Source of the DNA: Candidatus Brocadiaceae bacterium
GTDB taxonomy: Bacteria; Planctomycetota; Brocadiia; SM23-32
Assembly: GCA_003551785.1 (NCBI GenBank)
Contig: PUNP01000336.1
Coordinates: 1-18,076 of the forward strand
Direction of reading: 5' to 3'
Length of the DNA: 18,076 nt
Shown: positions 9,101-15,087 of the stretch, piece after piece
Layout: the number at the start of each line of letters is the position of its first letter
Position numbering within the stretch: the first letter of the stretch is position 1
Position numbers and translations under genes: made by a program
Notes under the pieces: model-generated
Told to the model about the DNA's origin: nothing
The model's input: only the letters and a program-made list of their open reading frames with translations
The model's database searches: none

Positions 9101-9609
9101 ATGGTATGAACGAATACTGCGATGAGCCCCTGTGCGAAGGAAAATATGAAGCGGATGGCGCGGAAGTGCTGATTGAAGCTGAAATACCTGTTCTCCTTCT
9201 GAAAAGCAACCGGAGGGGGAAAGCCGCTCTGTTCAATGTTCCTCCCACGCTTGTTCGGGATGATCAGCTTCATGAACGGTTGGGATACGGTAAAGAAAGC
9301 ATAAGCGAACTTATCAACGCTGCCGCAGGTGAAATTGTCAAACAGCTTTCGGATGATGCTGTCGTTACGAGTGCCGGCAGGATTATCGCCTTTCGTTCGA
9401 AAAACGGAGCACATGTGGTTATTGTAACCAATCCGGATGAGTTCGATTATATAACTCCTGAGGTTAGGATAAAAAAGGAGTCTTTCGAGATGAAGTTTTT
9501 TTCATGCGACACACCTTTCAGTTTGATAGAGGAAAACGAAGAATTTGTTCGCCTGCGCCTCAAGATTGATAGAGAAGAGTCTGCTGTGATTGTGCTAAAA
9601 ATCAGGTAA
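6181..9609 (+). CDS. Large multidomain protein, probable glycan-active enzyme, family not recognised
   Basis: A 1142-residue protein that I cannot place in a named family. By eye, the first ~190 residues are beta-rich and LamG/concanavalin-like (ETFEVKKDGMPGGW, FNFDIASRFELIVSF). A second beta-rich stretch follows to about 490, ending in an Ig-like segment (LKGLKPGVYHLRCRSLD). Residues about 500-860 are a mixed alpha/beta region consistent with a (beta/alpha)8 barrel, with conserved-looking EEAGMNILLMLHTYTGE and ELAGYGPGAIYAAHY segments. Residues about 900-1000 (GLLVLPPLSGVSQKYLDVIRGLHAKGVNLLAFED) resemble the GATase-like fold of beta-galactosidase-type enzymes, and a beta domain closes the protein. 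The order barrel, GATase-like module, beta domain parallels the upstream GHL6 gene, so a glycosidase role is plausible but inferred. No signal peptide is seen. Downstream of the GHL6 gene by 158 bp, same strand. Confidence 0.7.
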   Translation: MFKLFVETFEVKKDGMPGGWLVEKNSDLPFSAVECGEGRMSLLSPGNKYIPVTPDVVDAELRMTVSFNFDIASRFELIVSFRYDLSSRSGEAVRFIRRLKESVVSLEYGKMADNRFAMEQVISHEIPDDTLKKPVEILMMLNGEKLELEFAGNTAVFNTEPARDGKFAISRGQFFDVLHIHRFEILTEKEPVPEKMRKFPVMLPRDPTLYPIKCDVKLNDFGDCIEAELSLSGGVRETPVGEGNYHGKRADWLTNPFFKVITACGMAKFILYEGYILLVIDELAPPHFYGVCHSRLEWPLRRTVRFMAPDTEYCMAVGADKFLHSTMKTRSQSPSETIFDLNGNELYSGIGLTERPQKITFLSQPEKEIIRDLPREDPRYDEAVEFAKNNHYFVDGEDITFTVRVDSEKELPENFEITLENAYLEKLSTIEYKKNVRSLKIGPRTISTVSCSCSVLKGLKPGVYHLRCRSLDASVSAVENYCAFEVISCKPEAPAPPLISGLPYMYTSRTETRGLETDAFDPWNGSSVDEGHYMSCANFLPKCARDNRIGPTVKAYRREWFLWLGSRCSDRPEIKDNLDLLAEADYVDVSEEAGMNILLMLHTYTGECLDDVIDFAGQQAGNAGMNIEKIRRIKEDGGHLDEESFRILATDYWPQWLDFANERFNKRLKGLLGKLQDINPKIELAGYGPGAIYAAHYKGKEFVRYNRGRSLMRRGFQQYEDYPMACRYGIERGTYYLTSSLMALPDSRIYPEIYTTGIGGCPDGAVFYAHPPFSKRLSNDPLRIKRRIFDYAFASAYYTGKGFEYWRKRGFQTCGFDRPRYEALLKAWRTVRDYPPERPLKCAAFVYSEESWRANSSRTVLEKHGQTIIDVRKTSGEAVPFAYEMSRKRQALAGFLLDMENLPGLNENQTGLLVLPPLSGVSQKYLDVIRGLHAKGVNLLAFEDVSGLEDLFGVKDSGEFRRVTRLKAVNSFLDGMNEYCDEPLCEGKYEADGAEVLIEAEIPVLLLKSNRRGKAALFNVPPTLVRDDQLHERLGYGKESISELINAAAGEIVKQLSDDAVVTSAGRIIAFRSKNGAHVVIVTNPDEFDYITPEVRIKKESFEMKFFSCDTPFSLIEENEEFVRLRLKIDREESAVIVLKIR

Positions 9610-9650
9610 ATAAAGAATAGTTCGTAATTAGCCGCATATGAGTAAGGGCA

Positions 9651-9687
9651 ATGAGCCGCCTGCCTGCAGCAGGCAGGCCTTGCTCAT
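9651..9687. repeat. Long perfect palindrome / cruciform-forming element
   Basis: GCCTGCCTGC (9658-9667) and GCAGGCAGGC (9669-9678) are perfect 10-bp inverted arms around a single A. Outer arms ATGAGC (9651-9656) and GCTCAT (9682-9687) extend the pairing after a small internal loop. A further upstream ATGAGTAAGG (9638-9647) could pair competitively with CCTTGCTCAT (9678-9687), 9 of 10 positions. Such G/C-rich elements are often interspersed genomic repeats; only one copy is in this window. Confidence 0.7.
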
Positions 9688-9694
9688 GCAGATG

Positions 9695-9717
9695 TCCGAT
9701 CCAATGGTTGGATTGGA
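9695..9717. other. Hairpin upstream of the EEP-family gene
   Basis: TCCGATCCAA (9695-9704) pairs with TTGGATTGGA (9708-9717), ten pairs with one G-U, around a 3-nt loop. It sits 24 bp before the ribosome site, so it may affect mRNA processing or stability between the large gene and the EEP gene. There is no T-run after it. Confidence 0.55.
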
Positions 9718-9755
9718 GAGTTATTATCTTCCACAAAAAAAGGAGGTCAGAGACA

Positions 9756-10535
9756 ATGTTAGTGATGTCTTGTAACGTCGCTGGAGGATTGGATGACCGC
9801 TGGCCGTCCAGCCGTGAAGTACTGCAGAAAATAGCTCCCGATCTGATCGGTTTTCAGGAACTTTACCCTGATCAGAAGGATTTTTATCTCGCCGGAATGC
9901 CCGAATATCGTGCATTCTGCACGATCGATCTTTCGTCCGGAGGTATGCCGGCGAACGGTATTTTTTACCGCGCTGAACGATTTGAGGTGCTCTCGGCCGG
10001 CGCCCATTGGCTCTCGGAGACACCCCACATCTGCGGAAGCAAGTCCTGGGGCAGCCGATGCGTACGTCTGGTCAATTGGATGATTATGAAAGATAAAAAG
10101 GAAGGCGTTGTGTTTAAATACTATAATACGCACCTGGACCACGTCAGCCAGGAAGCGCGGGAGAAACAGGCCGCAATGATCAATGCGGCCGCTGAAGTGC
10201 ATGAGGAGAACATGCCTCAAGTGCTCACCGGCGATATGAATGCCGCGGCTTCCAACAAGGCTATCGCTCTGTTCAAGAAGGCCCTATGGCGTGATACCTA
10301 CACGGAGGCGCATGATGATGATTATGACGGCATAAGCTGGCACGCCCTCGAAGGCGATGACTGCACCCGGCAGCAGGATGTTCCGGGCAATGAAAAGGGG
10401 GAGGGCAGGATTGACTGGATTTTTGTGCGGGGCGGCTTTCAGTGCACAGGGGCTGCAGTTCGTAAGGATACCGATGCCGCCGGTGTCCTGCCCAGCGATC
10501 ATTACTTTGTATCTGCTGAAATCGACTTTGTATAA
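9756..10535 (+). CDS. Endonuclease/exonuclease/phosphatase-fold hydrolase
   Basis: A 259-residue metal-dependent hydrolase of the EEP superfamily (DNase I/ExoIII/sphingomyelinase fold). All the usual active-site positions are present from the start at 9756: Asn7 in MSCNVAGG, Glu35 in GFQEL, His126 in NTHLDH, Asp160 and Asn162 in TGDMNA, Asp220 in RIDWIFVRG, and Asp248-His249 in PSDHYF. The start is chosen over an upstream frame extension to 9651, because a strong AGGAGGT site precedes it and the EEP fold begins immediately there; the extension would translate the palindromic repeat. No signal peptide is present. EEP proteins act on phosphodiesters (nucleic acids, phospholipids, sugar phosphates), and the target is not readable from sequence. 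Position behind two glycan-type genes suggests a linked role, but this is not proven. It converges with the GNAT gene, 12 bp apart. Confidence 0.88.
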   Translation: MLVMSCNVAGGLDDRWPSSREVLQKIAPDLIGFQELYPDQKDFYLAGMPEYRAFCTIDLSSGGMPANGIFYRAERFEVLSAGAHWLSETPHICGSKSWGSRCVRLVNWMIMKDKKEGVVFKYYNTHLDHVSQEAREKQAAMINAAAEVHEENMPQVLTGDMNAAASNKAIALFKKALWRDTYTEAHDDDYDGISWHALEGDDCTRQQDVPGNEKGEGRIDWIFVRGGFQCTGAAVRKDTDAAGVLPSDHYFVSAEIDFV

Positions 10536-10547
10536 CAGGCCGGGAGA

Positions 10548-11153
10548 TCAAACAGGAGCGCCGTGGGTTCCCTCCATCGGCTTCGCGCCCGGTTTAAGTT
10601 GATGGAACATTGCTCTTTCCACGATTAACTGACCGTCACCGGACTTATTTTCGACGTCGCCATAGTATTTGAATCCGCATTTTTCATAGACGGCGAAGGC
10701 CTGGTGGTTGTCATGCAGCGTGGTCAGTTCCACGCCCTCACACCCGGCGGCCTCCGCTTGTCTGACAAGGTATTTTACTATTTTCTCGCCCAGCCCGGCC
10801 CCCTGACATTCAGGTAGTAGGCCTATGCCCAGCAGCGGAACCCTGTTGCGGAAATACCAGAGGAAAAAGTAGCCTGACAGGTGGTTGCCCTTGCCGGCTC
10901 CTACCCGGTCATCCGAGGGGGAGTTTATATGCATATCTGGCTTTTCACCGTTGTGCGGACGAAAAAGACCGAGCGTGAGGTCGTCACCGTTTTCCGAGCG
11001 CACCAGTAGTTTATTCAGCGTGTGATCATCATATGGGTGCGGTTTGAAGCGATCACGATCAGTTCCCAGCTGCTCGTTAAAGAGTTTCAAAGCCTCGCGG
11101 TCCGAACAAGTCAGCCGGCGTATGTAAAATATGTTATTGTCTTTATCCGTCAT
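10548..11153 (-). CDS. GNAT-family N-acetyltransferase
   Basis: A predicted acetyl-CoA-dependent acyltransferase of the GCN5-related family, about 201 residues from the chosen start. Motif A is clear: LLGIGLLPECQGAGLGEKIV, with the pyrophosphate-binding QGAGLG at about 117-122. The following DNHQAFAVYEKCGF segment is the typical motif B region. The acceptor substrate is unknown. I chose the ATG at 11153 because the domain begins a few residues later (FYIRRL) and AAAGGTG lies just before it, though close. In-frame ATGs at 11189 (GGAG 11 nt upstream) and 11240 (10 nt after the radA stop) are alternatives giving up to 230 residues. It follows radA on the same strand and is probably cotranscribed with it. 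Confidence 0.85.
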   Translation of the reverse strand: MTDKDNNIFYIRRLTCSDREALKLFNEQLGTDRDRFKPHPYDDHTLNKLLVRSENGDDLTLGLFRPHNGEKPDMHINSPSDDRVGAGKGNHLSGYFFLWYFRNRVPLLGIGLLPECQGAGLGEKIVKYLVRQAEAAGCEGVELTTLHDNHQAFAVYEKCGFKYYGDVENKSGDGQLIVERAMFHQLKPGAKPMEGTHGAPV

Positions 11154-11250
11154 TTTCACCTTTTCTTTGGTACTTATAATCTTATTCATTTGCCATTTTT
11201 CTCCGTTTACAAAAGATAAGTCACGATTTTTACCATACATGGCGCCAAAA

Positions 11251-12615
11251 TCACCTATAATCGAGCATATGTTTAATTTGATTCACATGCGCCAGAGGCT
11301 GAGCCGGGAGGGGCAGTTTCTTTTTAGTATCAGCATTCCCGCGGGGGATAATTGCTTTTTTGAATCCGAGTTTTTCCGCTTCTTTCAGTCGCTGATCAAT
11401 ATACCCTACTGAACGCACTTCACCTGAGAGGCCGATTTCACCGATAGCTATCCAATCGGCAGGAAATTCGCTTTCTTCGGCGCTCGATACTATGGCCAGG
11501 GCCAGGGGGAGGTCGGCGGACGGTTCAGTGATCTTTATGCCGCCCGCTACGTTCGCAAACGCGTCGCAGGCCCCTAATTTAATACCGGCCCGACGTTCCA
11601 GCACGCTTAAAAGCATGCCGAATCTTTTGTGGTCGATGCCGCCGGTGCGGCGTTCCGGCGTTCCGTAGGCGCTGGGTGCTATAAGAGCCTGTATTTCGAC
11701 CAGCAGTGCTCTGCGACCTTCGACCGTGGCAGTTACTACCGATCCGCTTTGGGCGCCGTGTCGTTCGGAGAGGAACAGTTCACTGGGGTTGGCAACTCCC
11801 TCCAACCCGCTTTCGGTCATCTGGAAAACTCCGATTTCATTGATTGATCCGAAACGGTTTTTAGCGGCGCGCAGGATACGCATGGTGTGGAACTTTTCAC
11901 TCTCGAAATACAGGACGGTATCGACCATGTGCTCGACCGCTTTTGGTCCGGCCAGCGCTCCCTGTTTAGTGACATGCCCGACTAAAAAGAGCGTGATATT
12001 GTTGTTTTTTGCGCATTGGATAAGCTCGGAAGCGGCGGTTTTAAGCTGTGCCAGGCTGCCGAGCGGGGAGTCGAGGCCGTCAACAGTTACCATCTGAATG
12101 GAGTCGATGACCGCAGCTTCGGGTTTTTCGGTCTCTAACGCTCCTATTATGGAATCAAGCGAGTTTTCCGCCATTACCCGCAGCGGGGCGCCGCCGTAGC
12201 CGAGCCGGGCGGCTCTGACACCGAGTTGGGAGAGTGATTCCTCGCAGGTGACATACAGACTTTTGTGGTCGGTTCCGGCCAGCCTGCTTGTAGTTTGTAG
12301 CAGCAGGGTGGATTTACCGACACCCGGGTCGCCGCCGACCAGCGCGACGCATCCCGGCAGAAGTCCGCCGCCCAGTACTCTGTCGAACTCCCCGATCCCA
12401 CATTTGATCCGCTCAAGCGAGACCATCGGTGCATCCGGCAGTGAATATATCAATCCTTCGGTATCAATATCTGCGGTTCGGGCACCTTTTCGAGAACCGG
12501 GCGAAGTTTGTTTGATCTCCAACGTGTCCCATTCTTCACAATTAGGGCAGCGTCCGCTCCACCGCAGGAACGACGCGCCGCACTCACTGCATATATAGCC
12601 GGATTTTTTTGACAT
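11251..12615 (-). CDS. radA: DNA repair protein RadA
   Basis: RadA (Sms), 454 residues, is a RecA-like, DnaB-like helicase that promotes branch migration of recombination intermediates. The N-terminal C4 zinc finger is intact (Cys9, Cys12, Cys23, Cys26). Walker A GDPGVGKST is at 95-103, a Walker B-like VIDSIQMV near 169-176, and the RadA-specific KNRFG motif at 252-256. The C-terminal ~100 residues (355-454: NVAGGIKITEPSADLPLALAI; IGEIGLSGEVRSV) form the Lon-protease-like domain that lacks protease activity. The length is normal for the family. The ATG at 12615 has no good Shine-Dalgarno. A divergent promoter pair shared with aroA lies upstream, and the GNAT gene follows downstream. Confidence 0.97.
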   Translation of the reverse strand: MSKKSGYICSECGASFLRWSGRCPNCEEWDTLEIKQTSPGSRKGARTADIDTEGLIYSLPDAPMVSLERIKCGIGEFDRVLGGGLLPGCVALVGGDPGVGKSTLLLQTTSRLAGTDHKSLYVTCEESLSQLGVRAARLGYGGAPLRVMAENSLDSIIGALETEKPEAAVIDSIQMVTVDGLDSPLGSLAQLKTAASELIQCAKNNNITLFLVGHVTKQGALAGPKAVEHMVDTVLYFESEKFHTMRILRAAKNRFGSINEIGVFQMTESGLEGVANPSELFLSERHGAQSGSVVTATVEGRRALLVEIQALIAPSAYGTPERRTGGIDHKRFGMLLSVLERRAGIKLGACDAFANVAGGIKITEPSADLPLALAIVSSAEESEFPADWIAIGEIGLSGEVRSVGYIDQRLKEAEKLGFKKAIIPRGNADTKKKLPLPAQPLAHVNQIKHMLDYR

Positions 12616-12643
12616 TGTAAAATATCTATGAAAAGGTTATAAT
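12615..12643 (+). promoter_or_regulatory. aroA promoter (plus strand)
   Basis: TTGTAA (12615-12620) and a perfect TATAAT (12638-12643) are spaced 17 bp apart. Transcription would begin near 12650, giving a ~54-nt leader to the aroA ATG at 12704. The -35 box touches the first base of the divergent radA start codon. Confidence 0.65.
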
Positions 12644-12659
12644 TGATAAACTTTGGGAT

Positions 12660-12688
12660 ATTCTATCTTATATCGGTAAACTCTTCAA
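12660..12688 (-). promoter_or_regulatory. radA promoter (minus strand)
   Basis: On the minus strand a -35 box TTGAAG (12688-12683) and a -10 box TAGAAT (12665-12660) are separated by 17 bp, 45 bp before the radA ATG. It lies between the aroA promoter and the aroA start codon, so the two divergent transcripts would overlap. Confidence 0.6.
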
Positions 12689-12703
12689 TTTACGGTTACA
12701 TTT

Positions 12704-13981
12704 ATGGATTTTTACGTTAAGAAAAGCACTTTACAAGGGTGTGTGACAATACCCGGCAGTAAGTCACATACTATCCGTGCATTGCTGCTGGCAGCCTTGA
12801 GCGAGGGAGAATCTGTGCTCAGAAACGCTCTGGATTCCAGCGACACCAGGAGCTGCCGGGATTTTATACAGGCTTTGGGGGCTGAGGTGAAATTGGACGG
12901 GCCTGATACCTGGTTTGTGAGCGGAGTCGGCGGTTCTTTTGGTGCAGTGAAAAAAAATATCGATGTCGGCAATTCCGGCACGACCCTTTTTCTGGGCATG
13001 GCCGTCGCGGCACTGGGGTCCGAAGACGTTGAAATTACAGGTGATGAACAGACTCAAAGGCGTGATGCGGGGCCGTTGCTGAATGCGCTTTCAGAACTTG
13101 GTGCCACCGCTTATTCAGTCCATAAAAACGGATGTGCTCCGCTTGTTGTGGGGGGGGGATTGAAGGGGGGAGAGGTCACTGTCGAGTGCCCTACCAGCCA
13201 ATATCTTTCCGCCTTGCTCATAGCCTGTCCGCACGCGGAGTCGGATACTGTCATTAATGTTCCGCTGCTGTATGAGGTGCCGTATGTGGATATGACTGTC
13301 CGGTGGCTGGAAGAATTAGGTGTGATGATAGATTACGATGAAGGTTATAAGCAAGTTCGTATCCCCGGCGGATGCCGGTACGGGAGCTTTGATGCCGTCA
13401 TCCCGGCCGATTTTTCCAGTGCGGCCTTCTTTTTGCTTGCGGCTGCTGTAACAGGCAGCCGGCTCGCACTCGACGGGCTTGATATGAGCGATGCGCAGGG
13501 GGATAAGGAAATGGTGAAAATGCTGGAAAAGATGGGATGCAGGGTCGGCATTGAAGGTGGAGCGGTCATTATTAAAGGCCCTGAGATACTGCATGGCAGT
13601 GATTTTGATTTGAATGCTACGCCTGATTTGCTGCCGGCCATGGCGGTCGCCGGTGCTTTTGCCGAGGGAACTACGCGGCTTTTAAACGTTCCGCAAGCAC
13701 GTATAAAGGAAACCGACCGCATCAGCGTTATGACCAGTGAATTACGTAAAATGGGTATCGATGTAAAGGAGCTTGAGGACGGTATGGTCATAGAGGGAAG
13801 TGCGGGGAAGATAAAAGGCGGAAACGTGCATGGATATGGCGACCACAGGGTCGTTATGGCCCTTGCTGCAGCCGGATTAGCCGCACAGGACCCTGTGCGG
13901 GTTGATACCGCCGAGGCTGTGGAAATAACTTTTCCGGAATTTAAAGAATTAATGCTCAGTATTGGTGCTGATATACAATGA
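12704..13981 (+). CDS. aroA: 3-phosphoshikimate 1-carboxyvinyltransferase (EPSP synthase)
   Basis: Catalyses transfer of the enolpyruvyl group of PEP to shikimate-3-phosphate, the sixth step of the shikimate pathway to aromatic amino acids; cytoplasmic. At 425 residues it has the normal length. Signature positions are present: PGSKSH (17-22) for substrate binding, DVGNSGTT (87-94), arginines 119-120 in the QRRDAGPLL loop, TSQ (164-166), ATPDLLPAMAV with the catalytic-region Asp308, KETDRI (335-340) and GDHRVVMAL (379-387). No Shine-Dalgarno is visible before the ATG. Its stop codon overlaps the start of the PHP gene (ATGA), so the two are translationally coupled. No other shikimate gene is next to it. 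Confidence 0.96.
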   Translation: MDFYVKKSTLQGCVTIPGSKSHTIRALLLAALSEGESVLRNALDSSDTRSCRDFIQALGAEVKLDGPDTWFVSGVGGSFGAVKKNIDVGNSGTTLFLGMAVAALGSEDVEITGDEQTQRRDAGPLLNALSELGATAYSVHKNGCAPLVVGGGLKGGEVTVECPTSQYLSALLIACPHAESDTVINVPLLYEVPYVDMTVRWLEELGVMIDYDEGYKQVRIPGGCRYGSFDAVIPADFSSAAFFLLAAAVTGSRLALDGLDMSDAQGDKEMVKMLEKMGCRVGIEGGAVIIKGPEILHGSDFDLNATPDLLPAMAVAGAFAEGTTRLLNVPQARIKETDRISVMTSELRKMGIDVKELEDGMVIEGSAGKIKGGNVHGYGDHRVVMALAAAGLAAQDPVRVDTAEAVEITFPEFKELMLSIGADIQ

Positions 13982-14661
13982 GTGAATATACATATGAAAC
14001 ACACCTGCACACTGCTGAAGTCAGCAAGTGCGGGCATAGCAAAGCTAAAGAATTTGTCGGATTTTTCAAATCGCTTGGGTATACCGGCATATTTATTACC
14101 GATCATTTCAACGGCAATAGTCATGCCGCGGATATTGACTGCTGGGAGGAGCGAATCAAACTGTTTTGCCGGGGGTATGAAAATGCCGCCGCCGAGGGCG
14201 ATAAAATGGGGCTGGACGTGTTTTTTGGCTGGGAATACGGCAGCGGCGGGGCGCATTATTTAACCTACGGGCTGGGGAAGGACTGGCTGCTGAATAATCC
14301 GGATATGCTGTCGTGGGATACTTTAGAATATCTGGACAGGATACACGAAGCGGGCGGTTATATAGTGCACGCTCATCCATTCAGGGAAGGTGTGGAACAG
14401 GTGCAGCTCACGCCGTATAAAATCGATGCCGTGGAAGTTTTGAATGCCAACCGGCCTGAGGAGTCAAATCAACATGCTTTCGATTTTGCGGAGAGTTTCG
14501 GTCTGCCGAAAACCGCCGGTTCGGATATCCATTCCGTCAGTGCCGAAAACCTCGCTTTTGTCGTTTCTGAGAGGAAGTTAACGTCCGGCAGAGATTACAT
14601 CAAAGCGTTGATTGATGGTGAGGTTTCGTTGATTGAGCAGGGGGCTGTCGGTGTTATGTAG
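13978..14661 (+). CDS. PHP-domain metal-dependent phosphoesterase
   Basis: A 227-residue PHP-domain protein (polymerase and histidinol phosphatase family). Metal-ligand motifs occur in the expected order: HLH (His9, His11) in ETHLHT, TDH (Asp42-His43), Glu86 in GWEYG, HAHPFR (His131, His133) and GSDIHS (Asp183, His185). Stand-alone PHP proteins hydrolyse phosphoester bonds of small molecules or nucleotides (histidinol phosphate, nucleoside 3',5'-bisphosphate); the substrate here is not determinable. The ATG overlaps the aroA stop codon, implying translational coupling and possibly a role near aromatic or histidine metabolism, which is inference. It is shorter than the usual TrpH-type RNase/phosphatase. 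Confidence 0.87.
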   Translation: MSEYTYETHLHTAEVSKCGHSKAKEFVGFFKSLGYTGIFITDHFNGNSHAADIDCWEERIKLFCRGYENAAAEGDKMGLDVFFGWEYGSGGAHYLTYGLGKDWLLNNPDMLSWDTLEYLDRIHEAGGYIVHAHPFREGVEQVQLTPYKIDAVEVLNANRPEESNQHAFDFAESFGLPKTAGSDIHSVSAENLAFVVSERKLTSGRDYIKALIDGEVSLIEQGAVGVM

Positions 14662-14791
14662 ATGATCAGTTTCCGTAATCGTCAACAAATTGAGGATGTA
14701 CGAAAAAAAGAAAAAAGCAATTTTCCAAGTAACGGAAATTCCAAATTCCAAATAAATGACGACATTCGAAATCATAAATATTAAAAATCAA

Positions 14792-14830
14792 GGGTTGGTA
14801 GCGGGACTATACTGACCGCAGTACCAATCC
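14792..14830. other. Strong hairpin, possible transcript end or small RNA element
   Basis: GGGTTGGTA (14792-14800) pairs with TACCAATCC (14822-14830), nine pairs including one G-U. GCGG (14801-14804) pairs with CCGC (14816-14819), with a two-base bulge and an 11-nt loop. A six-T run starts nine bases after the stem (14839-14844), too far for a canonical intrinsic terminator. It may still help end the aroA-PHP transcript. Confidence 0.5.
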
Positions 14831-14832
14831 GG

Positions 14833-14865
14833 CAGTCATTTTTTCCACGGGGACAAGCCCCGTGG
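14833..14865 (-). repeat. REP-like palindromic element, copy 1 (inverted)
   Basis: Minus-strand copy of a 33-bp unit: 8-bp arms CCACGGGG (14845-14852) and CCCCGTGG (14858-14865), a 5-nt loop that reads CTTGT on the minus strand, a 5-nt spacer, then ATGACTG (complement of 14833-14839). It has the same arm sequence as copy 3, inverted relative to it. Confidence 0.75.
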
Positions 14866-14892
14866 AGTTTCAATTCCTTAGGTGCTTTTCCC

Positions 14893-14925
14893 CCACGGGC
14901 CTTGTGCCCGTGGCTTGCATGACTG
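14893..14925 (+). repeat. REP-like palindromic element, copy 2
   Basis: Arms CCACGGGC (14893-14900) and GCCCGTGG (14906-14913), loop CTTGT, 5-nt spacer, ATGACTG (14919-14925). One base in each arm is changed relative to copies 1 and 3, and the change is compensated on both sides so pairing is kept. Confidence 0.75.
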
Positions 14926-14959
14926 ACTACCAGAAAAAAAACGCTAACAACAGGAGACT

Positions 14960-14992
14960 CCACGGGGCTTGTCCCCGTGGTCATCATGACTG
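14960..14992 (+). repeat. REP-like palindromic element, copy 3
   Basis: Arms CCACGGGG (14960-14967) and CCCCGTGG (14973-14980), loop CTTGT, 5-nt spacer, ATGACTG (14986-14992). Together with the inverted copy 1 it forms a large inverted pair with about 95 bp between, like a BIME arrangement. Confidence 0.75.
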
Positions 14993-15087
14993 GCCCAAAA
15001 TCAAGAGAAATGAACCACTGGACAATCTAACATTTTTTTTTCGCCTTTCTGAATTTACGACACAAACCACTTCTCCGGTACTGAATT

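Larger units (their letters stand above)
9610..9755 (+). other. Intergenic region with two strong hairpins
   Basis: Holds the palindrome at 9651-9687 and a second hairpin at 9695-9717, both listed separately. An AGGAGGT ribosome site (9741-9747) lies eight bases before the ATG at 9756. Neither hairpin is followed by a T-run typical of an intrinsic terminator. Confidence 0.6.
14662..15087. other. 426-bp intergenic region between PHP gene and waaA
   Basis: No gene is supported. The first 120 bp are A-rich with a short ATTCCAA-type repeat near 14746-14760. A strong hairpin follows at 14792-14830, then three copies of a palindromic element up to 14992. The last 95 bp contain a nine-base T-run near 15032-15040 and no good promoter or ribosome site for waaA. 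Short open frames across the palindromes (14781-14987 minus, 14862 onward plus) owe their matching peptide pieces to the repeats. Confidence 0.7.

Noticed and set aside
9651..9755. N-terminal extension of the EEP protein to the ATG at 9651
   Set aside because: It would translate a palindromic repeat. The ATG at 9756 has an ideal ribosome site and begins exactly at the conserved fold.
14833..14992. Possible CRISPR array
   Set aside because: There are only three units, in mixed orientation and unequal spacing, each internally palindromic, and no cas gene is nearby.
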